A DNA stretch of 64,000 bases from Haliea sp. (GTDB lineage Bacteria > Pseudomonadota > Gammaproteobacteria > Pseudomonadales > Halieaceae), in the NCBI GenBank assembly GCA_024642265.1, contig JAHEBL010000008.1, forward strand, positions 1-64,000. The letters are read 5' to 3'. Made by a program: the position numbers and the translations under genes. The notes below the pieces were generated by a model. It searched no databases and had not been told where the DNA came from. It saw nothing but the letters and a program-made list of their open reading frames with translations. Shown in pieces: positions 1 through 10,730 of the stretch. Numbering within the stretch: position 1 is the first letter of the stretch; every line of letters starts with the position of its first letter.

Positions 1-36
1 GCAGGCACAACAAAGCCCACGGCTTGAGCACGGTAT

Positions 37-2556
37 TCAGCGCTCGATCTCCAGTTTTAACAGGGTCCAGCTGTTATAGCCGTGGTTGTGCAGGTGAAAT
101 TCCACCGCGCTGCCCGCGGGGGCGTCAAAGTCCAGCGGGATACGCAGGTCGTAGATGTTCGCCTCGGTGGGAATCGCCACATCAGCCTGCCAGACGAGCT
201 TGCCGGCGACCGTGACTGCCACGTGGGCAACCGCGGGCTGCTCGAACGCCAGTGCGGCATGCCACAGCACCAGGTGCAACGAGTCTCCCGCCTTTACGGC
301 AGCGAGGCTGGGCTGGGCGAGGGACAGGTAATTGCAGTAGCCGGTTTCGACTTCCAGCGCCCCGTCCTCGTCGTACCAGCTGTTGGATGGGCACTGCACA
401 TCCGCGGGGCGGTGCCCGGCCAGACTGTCGGTGGCGGAGCCCTGTTCGCTCCAGTCCTCGACATCCACCAGGCTGAGGCTCTCCTTCGCGGCAGTTTCAA
501 CCACCTCGAACTCCACCTCGTGTTCGATCCCCAGGGCATGGTGGTCTGAACCGCGCAGGCTCACCCGCAGGGAGTGGACACCGGGCTCGATCTCCTCAGG
601 CAGCTGGTAGAAGTAGCTGCTGTCCCAGGCCGTGAGGTGCTCCGCGCTGTCGTCGTCAGTGTCAAGATAAACATGGTAGTGACCTTCGAAGACCTGGCTA
701 TGGTCCGCACCTTCGGCAGCGTGTTCCGAATCCGCGTGCATGGACGCATCGGCGTGATCGTGCATGCCCGGGTCGTGCAGGGTGAAATTGTTCAGCAGCA
801 GTTTCAGCGGCACCAGTTCACCGGCGGCGAACTGCTGGCGATAGGCTGGCGTCTCGATGTACACCGTGGGAGCGTAGCTGTAGTCGTAACCCTCCCTGGG
901 TTTGGTCATCAACACGGACATCAGGCACATCTCGTCATCGGTATCATCGCCCCACTCAATGTATTGGGGGGTCTGCTGGACTCCGTTGACGATGTCCTGG
1001 TTGGCCTGGGTGTTGTCCCAGCGACACTCCAGCTTGAGCCTGTCGCCCGGGTTGATAAGCACTTCCCGCTCCAGCCGGTAGGTGCTCTGCCAGTTGAAAT
1101 CCCAGTCGCGGATGTCCAGCACTACCTGGTGGGTGCCATTCTTGCGTTGCAGGGTGACGCGGCCGCTCTTGCCCCGGGTATGCATGTGGATGAAGCCGTT
1201 GTGCAGCACCCATGGGTCGCGGGTTGTCAGCCCGGCCGGCTTACCGAAAATCAGTGCCAGGGCCGCTGTCGGCGCGGCAAATTCATGGTGGGCGTCGGGA
1301 TCCCCTGCGGCGATCGGCATGCCCCCGGGGCGCAGCCAGGCCGGATTGGGCAGCAGGAAGGAACTGGCGGGCAGTTCCACCTCGGGCGCAGTCTCGACCA
1401 GTATCAGTGACTGGTCAGGCTTGGGCTCCGCAACCAGGGTGTTGTAGTGCATTTGCACGACCATCACCGAGCCGGGAAGCACCACAATGCCGGTGCCCTC
1501 CGGTGGTGGCTCGCGCCCCGCCCCGGGCACCCAGCCACCGATCTGGCGCGGCAGCGGAGCACCATCAACGCCACCCATACCCAGGCAGTGCCAGCCCGGG
1601 TGGCCATCTTCACCGTCGGCGGCATAATAACTAGCGGCATCTTCCGGTGCGGCGATGGAAACGATGACGTGATGCACCTCGTCCTGCTGGTCGGGGATGA
1701 CATCCACCCCGGTGACATAAGAGGTCTCATCCAGCGGCCACTCGATCGCGAAGCAGCGGTGATCGTCCGGGCGCAGCACGGGGGTATAGGCCTGGGGCAG
1801 GGCCAGCCGCAGGTTATAGTCGCCAGTGTCCTTAATTTCTTTTTGCGGCGGCGCCACGTACTCCCCGGGATTGCCCTGGGCGAGGTCGCCCTGCAGCCAG
1901 TTGAGCAGGACATATTTCTGCTCGGGCGCCAGGGCCCGACTGTTGCTGAACGCGCTGTAGCCCTCGGTCGGGTGCCACGGTGGCATACTGCCGTTTTCCA
2001 CCGCGAAAGCCGCGGCGGACGCCACCGCCTTCACCTTGTCATAACTGTCCAGCGGGAAGGGTGCGATACCCCCTTCGACATGGCAGGTGACGCACTTGTC
2101 CTCGATAATGGCACGGGCGTCGGCGTGATAGGTAAAACCACCCGCCACCTGACGCAGGGGTTCCTGCGAGGGATCGCCCAGGGGCGCGCCCGCATTCAGC
2201 CAGTCCAGCAACAGGCCCGCATCGCCAGGCAACAGGTCGCTGTAGCCCTGCGGTGGCATGGTGTCGCCCTCCAGCACATAGATCATCGCCGAGCGCTTGG
2301 CGACCACCTGGCTGTGGGTTTCCAGTGGAAACGGCGCCACCCCGCCGTCGGTGTGGCAGGCCACGCAATAGCGCTCGATCAGCGGCCTCGCGGCGCTGTA
2401 CCAGGACACCGCCGGCGGCGGGTTATTCGTGGCGGAGGGCTCGCTATCCGTGTTGATACTCGTTGCAGAGCCACCACCCCCGCCGCCGCCACAGGCGGCC
2501 AGCAGAAGACAGGCGGGCATTGCTGCCCGGCGGATAAAAAACGTCAGGGGTCTCAT
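37..2556 (-). CDS. Dihaem lipoprotein with copper type II monooxygenase-like region
   Basis: An exported lipoprotein of about 839 residues. The signal peptide ends in LLAAC and is followed by a poly-glycine linker. Two c-type haem motifs, CVACH (near residue 64) and CVTCH (near 155), each precede a GGVAPFPL or GGIAPFPL repeat. Further on are HH (near 296), MHYN (near 369) and HMH (near 455), the spacing expected for the copper ligands of the dopamine-beta-hydroxylase/PHM fold. A His/Asp-rich stretch (about 589-615) may bind metal. I infer an outer-membrane or periplasmic redox enzyme in which haem passes electrons to copper; the substrate is unknown. The chosen ATG at 2556 is followed by a basic stretch and then the hydrophobic signal; an upstream in-frame start at 2586 is possible. 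It is divergent from fadBA. Confidence 0.8.
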   Translation of the reverse strand: MRPLTFFIRRAAMPACLLLAACGGGGGGGSATSINTDSEPSATNNPPPAVSWYSAARPLIERYCVACHTDGGVAPFPLETHSQVVAKRSAMIYVLEGDTMPPQGYSDLLPGDAGLLLDWLNAGAPLGDPSQEPLRQVAGGFTYHADARAIIEDKCVTCHVEGGIAPFPLDSYDKVKAVASAAAFAVENGSMPPWHPTEGYSAFSNSRALAPEQKYVLLNWLQGDLAQGNPGEYVAPPQKEIKDTGDYNLRLALPQAYTPVLRPDDHRCFAIEWPLDETSYVTGVDVIPDQQDEVHHVIVSIAAPEDAASYYAADGEDGHPGWHCLGMGGVDGAPLPRQIGGWVPGAGREPPPEGTGIVVLPGSVMVVQMHYNTLVAEPKPDQSLILVETAPEVELPASSFLLPNPAWLRPGGMPIAAGDPDAHHEFAAPTAALALIFGKPAGLTTRDPWVLHNGFIHMHTRGKSGRVTLQRKNGTHQVVLDIRDWDFNWQSTYRLEREVLINPGDRLKLECRWDNTQANQDIVNGVQQTPQYIEWGDDTDDEMCLMSVLMTKPREGYDYSYAPTVYIETPAYRQQFAAGELVPLKLLLNNFTLHDPGMHDHADASMHADSEHAAEGADHSQVFEGHYHVYLDTDDDSAEHLTAWDSSYFYQLPEEIEPGVHSLRVSLRGSDHHALGIEHEVEFEVVETAAKESLSLVDVEDWSEQGSATDSLAGHRPADVQCPSNSWYDEDGALEVETGYCNYLSLAQPSLAAVKAGDSLHLVLWHAALAFEQPAVAHVAVTVAGKLVWQADVAIPTEANIYDLRIPLDFDAPAGSAVEFHLHNHGYNSWTLLKLEIER

Positions 2557-2701
2557 AGCGCGGGAAAATAGCATAAAGGGCGTCAATTGTCAGTACGGCA
2601 GGCGACCGGGTAGCGGGACATTTCCTCGTCGCGAGTCCGCCGCTGACAGCGTCGCCCCGGGAGAGCGCGGGACACCTTATGTGATCGCTGTAAACTTATC
2701 A

Positions 2702-2730
2702 TTCACACAGCTCCCGTTGCCCGCTACAAT
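2702..2730 (+). promoter_or_regulatory. Sigma-70 promoter for fadBA
   Basis: TTCACA (2702-2707), a 17-base spacer and TACAAT (2725-2730) match the consensus closely. Transcription would start near 2737, giving a leader of about 80 bases before the fadB ATG. No clear FadR- or PsrA-type operator was recognised by eye. Confidence 0.6.
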
Positions 2731-2818
2731 GACCGCCCCCGGCAGGGGCCCGTGCGAGACAAGCAGCACACGGGAACCAACCACACCCACCTTTACCGGA
2801 CATCTACAGGACATCGAT

Positions 2819-4966
2819 ATGATCTATCAGAGTGACGCGCTCTCGGTGAAACGCCTGGACGGCGACATCGCCGAATTGAATTTCGACCGGCAGGGCGAAT
2901 CCGTCAATAAATTCGACCAGCAGACCGTGACCAACCTGACCGAGGCGCTGGACGCCCTGGAAGCCGAATCGGGCATCCGCGGGCTGCTCGTCACCAGCGG
3001 CAAACCGGTATTCATCGTCGGTGCGGATATCACCGAGTTCACCAGTTTGTTCGGCGCCGGCAAGGATGAAATCAAGCCCTTCACCGGCATCAACAACGCC
3101 AACTTCAATCGCCTGCAAAACCTGCCCTACCCCAGCTGCGCGGTGATCAATGGCGCTGCCATGGGCGGCGGCCTCGAGATCTGCCTGGCCTGTGACTTCC
3201 GGGTGATGAGTACTGCCGCTGTGATCGGTCTGCCGGAAACCAAGCTGGGCATCCTGCCGGGCTGGGGTGGCACAGTGCGTCTGCCACGTATCCTGGGTGT
3301 GGACGAGGCGGTCATGTGGATTGCCACCGGTGCGGAAAAGCGCGCCGATGACGCCCTCAAGGCCGGCGCGGTGGATGCGGTGGCAAGCCCGGAGCAGCTG
3401 CGCGATATCGCCCTGGCTACCCTGCAGGGCGGCGTTGCAGGCAAACTGGACTACGCAAATCGCCGCGCGGCCAAGAGCAGCCCCCTGCCCCTTAACGACA
3501 CCGAGGCCATGATGGCTTTCTTCACCATCAAGTCGATGGTGGCGCAACAGGCGGGCAAGAACTATCCGGCACCCGTCAAGGTCGTCGACGTGATCGAGAA
3601 AGCCCGCGGCATGAGCCTCGACGAAGCCCTGGACGTCGAGGCCGACGGCTTCGCCGAGCTGGCCACCACTCCTGTGGCGGCGGCGCTGGTCGGCGTGTTC
3701 CTGTCGGACCAGCTGCTGGGCAAGAAGGCCAAGGAGTGGGAAAAGAAAGCCAGCAAGAAGATCGAGCGCGCCGCCGTGCTCGGCGCCGGCATCATGGGCG
3801 GGGGTATTGCCTACCAGTCGTCGCTCAAGGGCGTACCCATCAAGATGAAGGACATCGCCCAGGCGGGCCTGGACCTCGGCCTCAACGAAGCCAACAAGCT
3901 GCTGGCCAAGCGGGTTGCCCGCGGCCGCATGAGCCCGGAGAAAATGGGCGAGGTACTGAACAATATCGACCCGACCCTGAGCTACGAGGGTTTTGAGAAT
4001 GTGGACATCGTGGTGGAAGCCGTGGTGGAAAACCCCAAGGTGAAGCACGCGGTACTGGCCGAGACCGAGAAACACATTCGCGAGGACGCAATACTTGCCT
4101 CTAACACCTCCACCATATCAATTACCTACCTGGCGGAAGCGCTGAAGCGGCCGGAAAACTTCTGCGGCATGCACTTCTTCAACCCGGTGCACGCCATGCC
4201 CCTGGTGGAAGTCATCCGGGGCGAGAAAAGCTCCGACGAGGCGATCGCCCGGACTGTGGCCTATGCCAACCGCATGGGCAAGAAAGCCGTTGTGGTCAAG
4301 GACTGCCCCGGCTTCCTCGTCAACCGGGTACTGTTCCCCTACTTCGACGGCTTCTCCAAGCTGGTCCGCGACGGCGCGGATTTCCAGGCGGTGGACAAGG
4401 TCATGGAGCGCTGGGGCTGGCCTATGGGCCCGGCCTACCTGATGGATGTGGTCGGCATAGACACCGGCGCCCACGCCGGGCAGGTCATGGCAGAGGGCTT
4501 CCCCGATCGCATGACCCTGGACTTCAAGACCGCCACCGAGGTGATGTTCGAAAACGAGCGCTACGGCCAGAAAAACGGCAAGGGCTTCTACGAGTACATT
4601 CCGGACAAGCGTGGCAAGCCGAAAAAGACGGTCTCTGAGGACGCCTACAAACTGATCGAGCCGGTATCGGCCAAGCGAGTCGAATTCGACCGCGAGGAGA
4701 TTATCGCCAGGATGATGCTGCCCATGGCGACGGAACTGGCCCGCTGCCTGGAAGACGGGATTGTCGGCACCCCGGCAGAGGCCGACCTGGCCCTGCTCTA
4801 CGGCATCGGCTTCCCCCCCTTCCGGGGCGGCGTATTCCGCTGGATGGACACCGTCGGCCTGGCCCATATTGCCGAGGCGTCAAAGAAATACGCGCACCTT
4901 GGCAAGACCTATGAACTGACCGAAGGCATGCAGGCCAAGCTGGCTGCCGGCGAAACCTACTATTAA
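2819..4966 (+). CDS. fadB: Fatty acid oxidation complex subunit alpha FadB
   Basis: Multifunctional enzyme of cytoplasmic beta-oxidation: enoyl-CoA hydratase, 3-hydroxyacyl-CoA dehydrogenase and associated isomerase activity. The N-terminal crotonase part shows GAAMGGGLE and [14 protein letters not shown], which carry the oxyanion hole and catalytic glutamates. The dehydrogenase begins with the NAD-binding GAGIMGGG (about residue 320), and HFFNPVH (about 451) supplies the catalytic histidine. The 715-residue length equals that of Pseudomonas FadB. The frame is open upstream of 2819, but ATG 2819 begins the family-typical MIYQ-type N-terminus and lies downstream of the promoter. fadA follows after 12 bases, so the two form one operon. 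Confidence 0.97.
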   Translation: MIYQSDALSVKRLDGDIAELNFDRQGESVNKFDQQTVTNLTEALDALEAESGIRGLLVTSGKPVFIVGADITEFTSLFGAGKDEIKPFTGINNANFNRLQNLPYPSCAVINGAAMGGGLEICLACDFRVMSTAAVIGLPETKLGILPGWGGTVRLPRILGVDEAVMWIATGAEKRADDALKAGAVDAVASPEQLRDIALATLQGGVAGKLDYANRRAAKSSPLPLNDTEAMMAFFTIKSMVAQQAGKNYPAPVKVVDVIEKARGMSLDEALDVEADGFAELATTPVAAALVGVFLSDQLLGKKAKEWEKKASKKIERAAVLGAGIMGGGIAYQSSLKGVPIKMKDIAQAGLDLGLNEANKLLAKRVARGRMSPEKMGEVLNNIDPTLSYEGFENVDIVVEAVVENPKVKHAVLAETEKHIREDAILASNTSTISITYLAEALKRPENFCGMHFFNPVHAMPLVEVIRGEKSSDEAIARTVAYANRMGKKAVVVKDCPGFLVNRVLFPYFDGFSKLVRDGADFQAVDKVMERWGWPMGPAYLMDVVGIDTGAHAGQVMAEGFPDRMTLDFKTATEVMFENERYGQKNGKGFYEYIPDKRGKPKKTVSEDAYKLIEPVSAKRVEFDREEIIARMMLPMATELARCLEDGIVGTPAEADLALLYGIGFPPFRGGVFRWMDTVGLAHIAEASKKYAHLGKTYELTEGMQAKLAAGETYY

Positions 4967-6154
<1,188 letters not shown>

Positions 6155-6166
6155 TTCCATCCCCGC

Positions 6167-6191
6167 CGGCGGGCACTCTCAATGCCCGCCG
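6167..6191. terminator. Hairpin between fadA and the yqcC-like gene
   Basis: A perfect 9-bp inverted repeat, CGGCGGGCA (6167-6175) and TGCCCGCCG (6183-6191), with a 7-base loop. It overlaps the last codons of the leftward gene. Neither side has a long T run, so it may be a weak bidirectional terminator or an mRNA 3-prime stabiliser. Confidence 0.45.
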
Positions 6192-6511
6192 TCACCTTCC
6201 CCGGACAACAGCACATCGACTTGCGACAGCGCCCGCTCCAGAGCGCCGCTGGCAAGGCCCAAGCCGCGAAAATACTCCTCTGCCATCGGCGCGATACCGC
6301 AACGCCCGGGCAATGGCTGCCCCTCTTCCAGCAGCCGGTACATGGTGGGCAGGAAGATAAACTGCAGCCACTGGGGCAGGGTCAGGGTATCGATACTGAA
6401 AGGCTGGTCCGAGGCCAGCGCCTCGGGCGAAGGCGGCAGCCGCTCCCACAGGCCAAGCCGGCGCAGTTCGGCCTCGACATCGATCAGCAATTCAGCAATA
6501 CCCGTGTTCAT
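6179..6511 (-). CDS. YqcC family protein (DUF446)
   Basis: A 110-residue cytoplasmic protein of the YqcC/DUF446 family, whose biochemical role is not known. Family hallmarks are the central F-x-x-D-T-L-x-x-x-x-WLQF segment (SIDTLTLPQWLQF), LPTMY and LPGRCGIAPMAEE. The ATG lies 3 bases after the dinG stop codon, so translation is probably coupled to dinG and the gene closes an acyltransferase-dinG-yqcC operon. Confidence 0.85.
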   Translation of the reverse strand: MNTGIAELLIDVEAELRRLGLWERLPPSPEALASDQPFSIDTLTLPQWLQFIFLPTMYRLLEEGQPLPGRCGIAPMAEEYFRGLGLASGALERALSQVDVLLSGEGDGGH

Positions 6512-6514
6512 ATT

Positions 6515-8647
6515 TCAGGAGTTCGCCAACTCGCGCCGGAAGGGCGGCAGTGAATCAAGAATCGCCCGGCCGTAACGCCGGGTCAGGATACGCCGGTCCA
6601 TCAGGGTGACCCGCCCGGTATCCTGCTCGGTGCGCAGCAGGCGGCCACTGGCCTGCACCAGCCGCAGGGCGGCGTCGGGCACGCTGATTTCCATGAAGGC
6701 ATTGCGCCCCTGGGCTTCGACCCACTCCGCCAGCGCCGCCTCCAGTGGACTGTCCGGCACGGCAAAAGGAATTTTTGCAATGACCACATGCCTGCAGTAG
6801 TCGCCGGGCAGGTCCACCCCCTCGGCAAAACTGGCCAGGCCGAAAATGACGCTGCCGCGGCCGGCATCGATGGTCTCCCTGTGCCGGCGCAGGATTTCCT
6901 GCTTGCTGTAGTCGCCCTGCATGAGGACGAGGTCGCGCAGGGCGCCGTCAATCCCCTGGAACACCTCTAGCATCTGGCGCCGCGAAGAGAACAGCACCAG
7001 GCTGCCCTCGCGGGCATCGAGCAGGCGGGGCAGTTGCTCCACCAGTGCCTGGGTGTGGGCCTGGGCGTCGCCCGGGTCGCAATCCATGGGTGGCACGCTG
7101 AACACGGCGTTGGCGTAGTTGAAGGGGCTGGCCACGATCTTGTAGTTGGCCTCCCGGGGAGCACCGGAGTGCAGGATAAAGCGTTCAAAGGAGTTGAGCG
7201 CTGTGATGGTGGCGGAAGTAACAATAACCCCCGCTGCCCGGGACCAGAGATACTCCTGCAGGATATCGGCCGCCAGGATCGGGCTGCAGCGCAGGTCGAA
7301 ACCATACTGGCCATTGCTATTGAGAAGGGTAATCCAGCGCGCCTTCGGCGGTGTCTCGCCCTCCCCTGTCACCGCGTATTCCTGCCACAGGCCCAGGGCG
7401 CCCTCGGCACGGCCCAACAGGCCGCCCAGGTTGATATGCCAGGTTTCGATCGTGGCCTTGTCCAGTGAGGCGAACTCGTCCTCCAGGGCATCCTCCAGCA
7501 GGGCTTCCATGCGGGCCAGGTCCTGTACCAGTTGCTGGAACTGGCCGCTGAGGGTCGTCGCAATCGGTATCAGCCCCGGAGGCACCAGGCCGTGCTCGAA
7601 GCGCAGCTGCTGGTCATCCCGGCGATCGTCCGCTTCGAGCTCCTCGAACAGCCCTGCCACGACCTGCTCCGCCACCTGCAGGCTCGCGACTGCCTCGTCC
7701 ATCATGCCCGGCAGGCGCTGCAATGGGCGCTGCAGGGCCTCCAGGGGAGCCAGCGCGGGTGCCGCCTGGGCCAGCAGTTTGCGACTCTCCTGCAACCACT
7801 GGATAGTGGTGTGCAGGCGACAAAAACTGGCGAAATGGGAGAGGGCCTTGTCGGGCAGGTGATGTCCCTCGTCGAATACGTAGATGCTGTCCTCGGGGGC
7901 GGACAGAATGGCGCCGCCACCCAGGGCAAGGTCCGAAAGGGTGAGGTCGTGGTTGGTGACAATGATATCCGCGCTCTGCAGTTCGTCCCGGGCCTGGAAA
8001 AAGCTGCACTGGCCGATATTGGGGCAGCGCCGGCCACTGCACTGGCTGTGGTCGGTGGTGACACCGAACCAGACTTCCTCGGAAATCGTCTCCGGCCAGT
8101 TGTCGCGGTCGCCGTCCCACTGGCCCCGACCCAGGGCGTCGATCATGGCGGTGTAGACGGGCAGCGCTTCCGCGGTGACAGGCTGGCCCACCTCATCGGG
8201 GTACAGGGGCAGCAGGTCGCCGGCGCCATGGCCCTGCCCGAATACCCGATCGAGCTTGGACAGGCAGACATAGCGGCGCCGGCCCTTGGCCAGGGTAAAA
8301 CTGAAGTCCAGCCCCGTGTGGTGCCGGATGTCGGGCAGGTCCTTGTTGACGAACTGCTCCTGCAGCGCGATGGTCGCAGTCGCCACCACCAGCCGCTTGT
8401 TCAGCGCTCTCGCAACGGGGATGGCCGCCACCGCATAGGCGATGGTCTTGCCGGTGCCGGTGCCGGCCTCGATCACGCACACCGCGGGTTCCCTGGGGGC
8501 GGACTCGCCGGGAGCGGGTATGCGCGCCAGGGTATTGGCGATTTCCGCGATCATCTGGCGCTGGCCCCAGCGCGGGGTGAGGGACTTGCCCGCTATGATG
8601 GCGCTGTAGGCATCCCGGATGGCGCCCTTGAGGTCCTCGCTCAGCAA
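6515..8647 (-). CDS. dinG: ATP-dependent DNA helicase DinG
   Basis: XPD-like superfamily 2 helicase (5-prime to 3-prime), thought to clear R-loops and replication-transcription conflicts. Walker A is EAGTGTGKT (about residue 60) and the Walker B variant is DEGHH (about 258). Cysteines of an iron-sulphur cluster appear as RYVC followed by C-x4-C-x5-C at about 201-212 (CSGRRCPNIGQC). The C-terminal motif VI region holds QASGRLLRT. The 710 residues match the 716 of E. coli DinG. The TTG start overlaps the end of the acyltransferase gene by 7 bases, indicating coupling. Confidence 0.93.
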   Translation of the reverse strand: MLSEDLKGAIRDAYSAIIAGKSLTPRWGQRQMIAEIANTLARIPAPGESAPREPAVCVIEAGTGTGKTIAYAVAAIPVARALNKRLVVATATIALQEQFVNKDLPDIRHHTGLDFSFTLAKGRRRYVCLSKLDRVFGQGHGAGDLLPLYPDEVGQPVTAEALPVYTAMIDALGRGQWDGDRDNWPETISEEVWFGVTTDHSQCSGRRCPNIGQCSFFQARDELQSADIIVTNHDLTLSDLALGGGAILSAPEDSIYVFDEGHHLPDKALSHFASFCRLHTTIQWLQESRKLLAQAAPALAPLEALQRPLQRLPGMMDEAVASLQVAEQVVAGLFEELEADDRRDDQQLRFEHGLVPPGLIPIATTLSGQFQQLVQDLARMEALLEDALEDEFASLDKATIETWHINLGGLLGRAEGALGLWQEYAVTGEGETPPKARWITLLNSNGQYGFDLRCSPILAADILQEYLWSRAAGVIVTSATITALNSFERFILHSGAPREANYKIVASPFNYANAVFSVPPMDCDPGDAQAHTQALVEQLPRLLDAREGSLVLFSSRRQMLEVFQGIDGALRDLVLMQGDYSKQEILRRHRETIDAGRGSVIFGLASFAEGVDLPGDYCRHVVIAKIPFAVPDSPLEAALAEWVEAQGRNAFMEISVPDAALRLVQASGRLLRTEQDTGRVTLMDRRILTRRYGRAILDSLPPFRRELANS

Positions 8648-9861
8648 GGTGCCGGCGCGCCCGCTCGCAAGGCCAGCTTGCTCACCACGGCATTGGCGTA
8701 AATTGCCAGCGCGTAGGGTTGGTGTGGCGCGGGCATTGCGGCGATGCGCTGCTCGAACTGCTCGCGACTGCAGTCACCCGGCTCGGCGGTGAGCGTGTCG
8801 GGTAGTGCCGGCGCATCAGGGTTGAGCATTTTATAGGCGTAGATATTGGTGGGGTGCAGGCAGTAACCGGAGATCACCTGTCGGTCGATCTCGGCTGCCA
8901 CCGCATCGGCTGTCGCCAGCCCGGCACCCACGGGAGTGCCAAAAGACACATGGACCCGTCCCTTGTTACCGGCTATACCGCGGCCGATAGACGCCACATC
9001 TTCCTGCGCACCCTTCTGGTAACCGCCCTGGCTGGCACGCTGGTAAAGCTCGTTGGCCTTGAGGCCATCACAGGGATCCAGCTCGTAGGAGATAGCCACC
9101 GGCACGATCCCGAGGCCCTGTATGTGGGCATCGAAGTCCTGGGTGCTCTTGTCGCGACTCATGGACAGCATCTTGATCACCACCGGCTCGGTGCGATCTA
9201 CCCCATCCTTGGCGCGCCCCTCGCGCTGGGCAATCCACACGGGTACCCGCTCCTGCAGCAGCGAGTGCTGGACATAATTGGCGAGGTTTTTCGATGCCGC
9301 CAGCAATTCCCGGGGGCCGCTGACGGAACGCTTGACGATAAAGCTCTTGTTGAGGCGCATCAGGTCCGACACCCAGGGCTTGGTCAGCAGGTTGTCGCCA
9401 ATGGCAATCCGCACCGTCTCGTGACTGGCCCGGTGCAGGGCGTAATTGATGAAGGCCGGGTCCATGGCGATATCCCGGTGGTTACTCATGTACAGGTAGG
9501 GTCGCACCGGGTCCAGGCCCTCGAGGCCGGATACGCTGAAACCGCCGGTGGTGTCCTCGATCATGCGATCCATGTAGCGCTTGATGACGGCCTGCATGGC
9601 GCTGACATCCGCCACGCCGCGCACCTCACGCGCCAGGGCGCGACGCACCAGCGGGCGCAGCAGCGCCGGCGCCAAAGCGGCGAGCCTGCCGAGCCGGAAC
9701 CCGGCCATGGTGTCGAGGAACTCCCGGTCGTCGAGCAATCGCGCCAATACCGTGGCCACTTCCTCATCGCGATAGGGCCGGATATCGGCAAATGGATCGT
9801 CCAAGCGTTTGTCCTCGACTGGAAAGCGGCACACGATACCCAAATTCCAGCGACTAGTCAT
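8641..9861 (-). CDS. Lysophospholipid/glycerol-3-phosphate-type acyltransferase
   Basis: A protein of about 406 residues with a PlsC-like acyltransferase core: SNHRDIAMD (about residue 122-130), then IAIGDNLL, FIVKRS (substrate-binding basic residues) and WIAQREGRAKDG, which correspond to blocks I-III. It probably acylates a lysophospholipid or glycerol phosphate at the membrane. The catalytic block has five residues between H and D instead of the usual four. ATG 9861 is chosen because the open upstream extension is Arg/Pro-rich and unlike the family. It is the first gene of an operon with dinG. Confidence 0.75.
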   Translation of the reverse strand: MTSRWNLGIVCRFPVEDKRLDDPFADIRPYRDEEVATVLARLLDDREFLDTMAGFRLGRLAALAPALLRPLVRRALAREVRGVADVSAMQAVIKRYMDRMIEDTTGGFSVSGLEGLDPVRPYLYMSNHRDIAMDPAFINYALHRASHETVRIAIGDNLLTKPWVSDLMRLNKSFIVKRSVSGPRELLAASKNLANYVQHSLLQERVPVWIAQREGRAKDGVDRTEPVVIKMLSMSRDKSTQDFDAHIQGLGIVPVAISYELDPCDGLKANELYQRASQGGYQKGAQEDVASIGRGIAGNKGRVHVSFGTPVGAGLATADAVAAEIDRQVISGYCLHPTNIYAYKMLNPDAPALPDTLTAEPGDCSREQFEQRIAAMPAPHQPYALAIYANAVVSKLALRAGAPAPC

Positions 9862-9979
9862 CCGCAACCCCGGCGCTGGAGTCCCTGGCGGCAATAAATC
9901 CGCCGCGGGGCACTGACGCCGCCACGGCTTTCTGATAACCTGCTGCCGCTTGTTCAACCGATGCCTGAGTGGAGAAAAC

Positions 9980-10201
9980 ATGGATGCGATAACAGCCTCA
10001 CTGACAACATTTGGCGTGGTAGCCCTGCTGGCCAGCTGGGTGCTGCTGCTGATCGTCGCCTGGCAGGAGGATTACGCCTGGGGCCTGTGCACCCTGCTGC
10101 TGCCGCCGCTCTCCTACCTGTATGCACTGACCAGGCTGGACAAGGCGGGACAGGCCCTCCTGCTGGCAGCCGCGGGCTGGATCATGATCTGGCTGGCCTG
10201 A
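9980..10201 (+). CDS. Small two-helix membrane protein
   Basis: A 73-residue protein with two hydrophobic helices, VVALLASWVLLLIVAW (about 10-26) and LLLAAAGWIMIWLA at the C-terminus, joined by a loop with WGLCTLLLPPLSYLYAL. TGGAG lies upstream of the ATG. I recognise no family beyond a generic inner-membrane protein and assign no function. It is divergent from the acyltransferase gene. Confidence 0.6.
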   Translation: MDAITASLTTFGVVALLASWVLLLIVAWQEDYAWGLCTLLLPPLSYLYALTRLDKAGQALLLAAAGWIMIWLA

Positions 10202-10301
10202 CCTGGCCAGCCCATCCCCGATTGGTTTTCTCTATCAAAATCAATGACTTGATTATTTTTCGCGCGCAGCGCGATGCATTTGTTACATAAATACCCAAAT
10301 A

Positions 10302-10317
10302 GTTACTAATCCGTAAC
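10302..10317. promoter_or_regulatory. GTTAC-N6-GTAAC inverted repeat in an AT-rich leader
   Basis: A perfect inverted repeat, GTTAC (10302-10306) and GTAAC (10313-10317), sits in the AT-rich 200-base gap before the small secreted-protein gene. A second GTTAC lies at 10282-10286. TATAAC (10330-10335) downstream could be a -10 element. This looks like an operator but the cognate factor is unknown. Confidence 0.35.
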
Positions 10318-10406
10318 ACCTCACTGGCGTATAACACTACACTGATGTCGCGTACCGTCGGCTGCATAGCACCGCGGATATGTCAGACGAGCCAAAGGAA
10401 ATACGG

Positions 10407-10730
10407 ATGAACATCGCACGAACGCTAGCCGCGACTGCCCTGCTACTGATCTGCGCCAGCAGCCATGCTGCCAGGCCTACCAGCATCGTGTTCGAAACCC
10501 TCGCCGAAACCAAGGAAGGTACGCCCTACGCCCGGTTCAGCGTCAAGTGCGACGATGGCAGGTCCGTGCCCCTGACCGCCTGGGACGGGCGGCGCAAGTG
10601 GTGCCTTGGGGATAGTGGTTCCGGCGGCTGTGAGAAGAGGCAGATCAGCGCGGCCAAAACCGCCTGCATGACAAGCGCAACCTCCGCCCACCCCACTCAG
10701 GAAGAGCGGACCTTCGCCTACTCCAGGTAG
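10407..10730 (+). CDS. Small secreted cysteine-containing protein
   Basis: A 107-residue protein with a cleavable signal peptide (hydrophobic ATALLLICA, likely cut after SSHA). The mature part is about 85 residues with four cysteines (KCDDG, KWCLG, GGCEK and TACMT), which could form two disulfides in the periplasm. The ATG at 10407 is preceded by AAGGAAA. No known family was recognised. The 3-prime end overlaps the convergent phosphatase gene by 13 bases. Confidence 0.6.
   Translation: MNIARTLAATALLLICASSHAARPTSIVFETLAETKEGTPYARFSVKCDDGRSVPLTAWDGRRKWCLGDSGSGGCEKRQISAAKTACMTSATSAHPTQEERTFAYSR

Noticed and set aside
574-1410. Open frame on the plus strand opposite the dihaem lipoprotein gene
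   Set aside because: Shadow of the real gene; no recognisable family.
2804-4075. Long open frame on the minus strand opposite fadB
   Set aside because: It is a codon-bias shadow of fadB: His/Gly/Val-rich, no domain, no ribosome site. The same applies to open frames opposite fadA, dinG, ubiD and the oxidoreductase gene.
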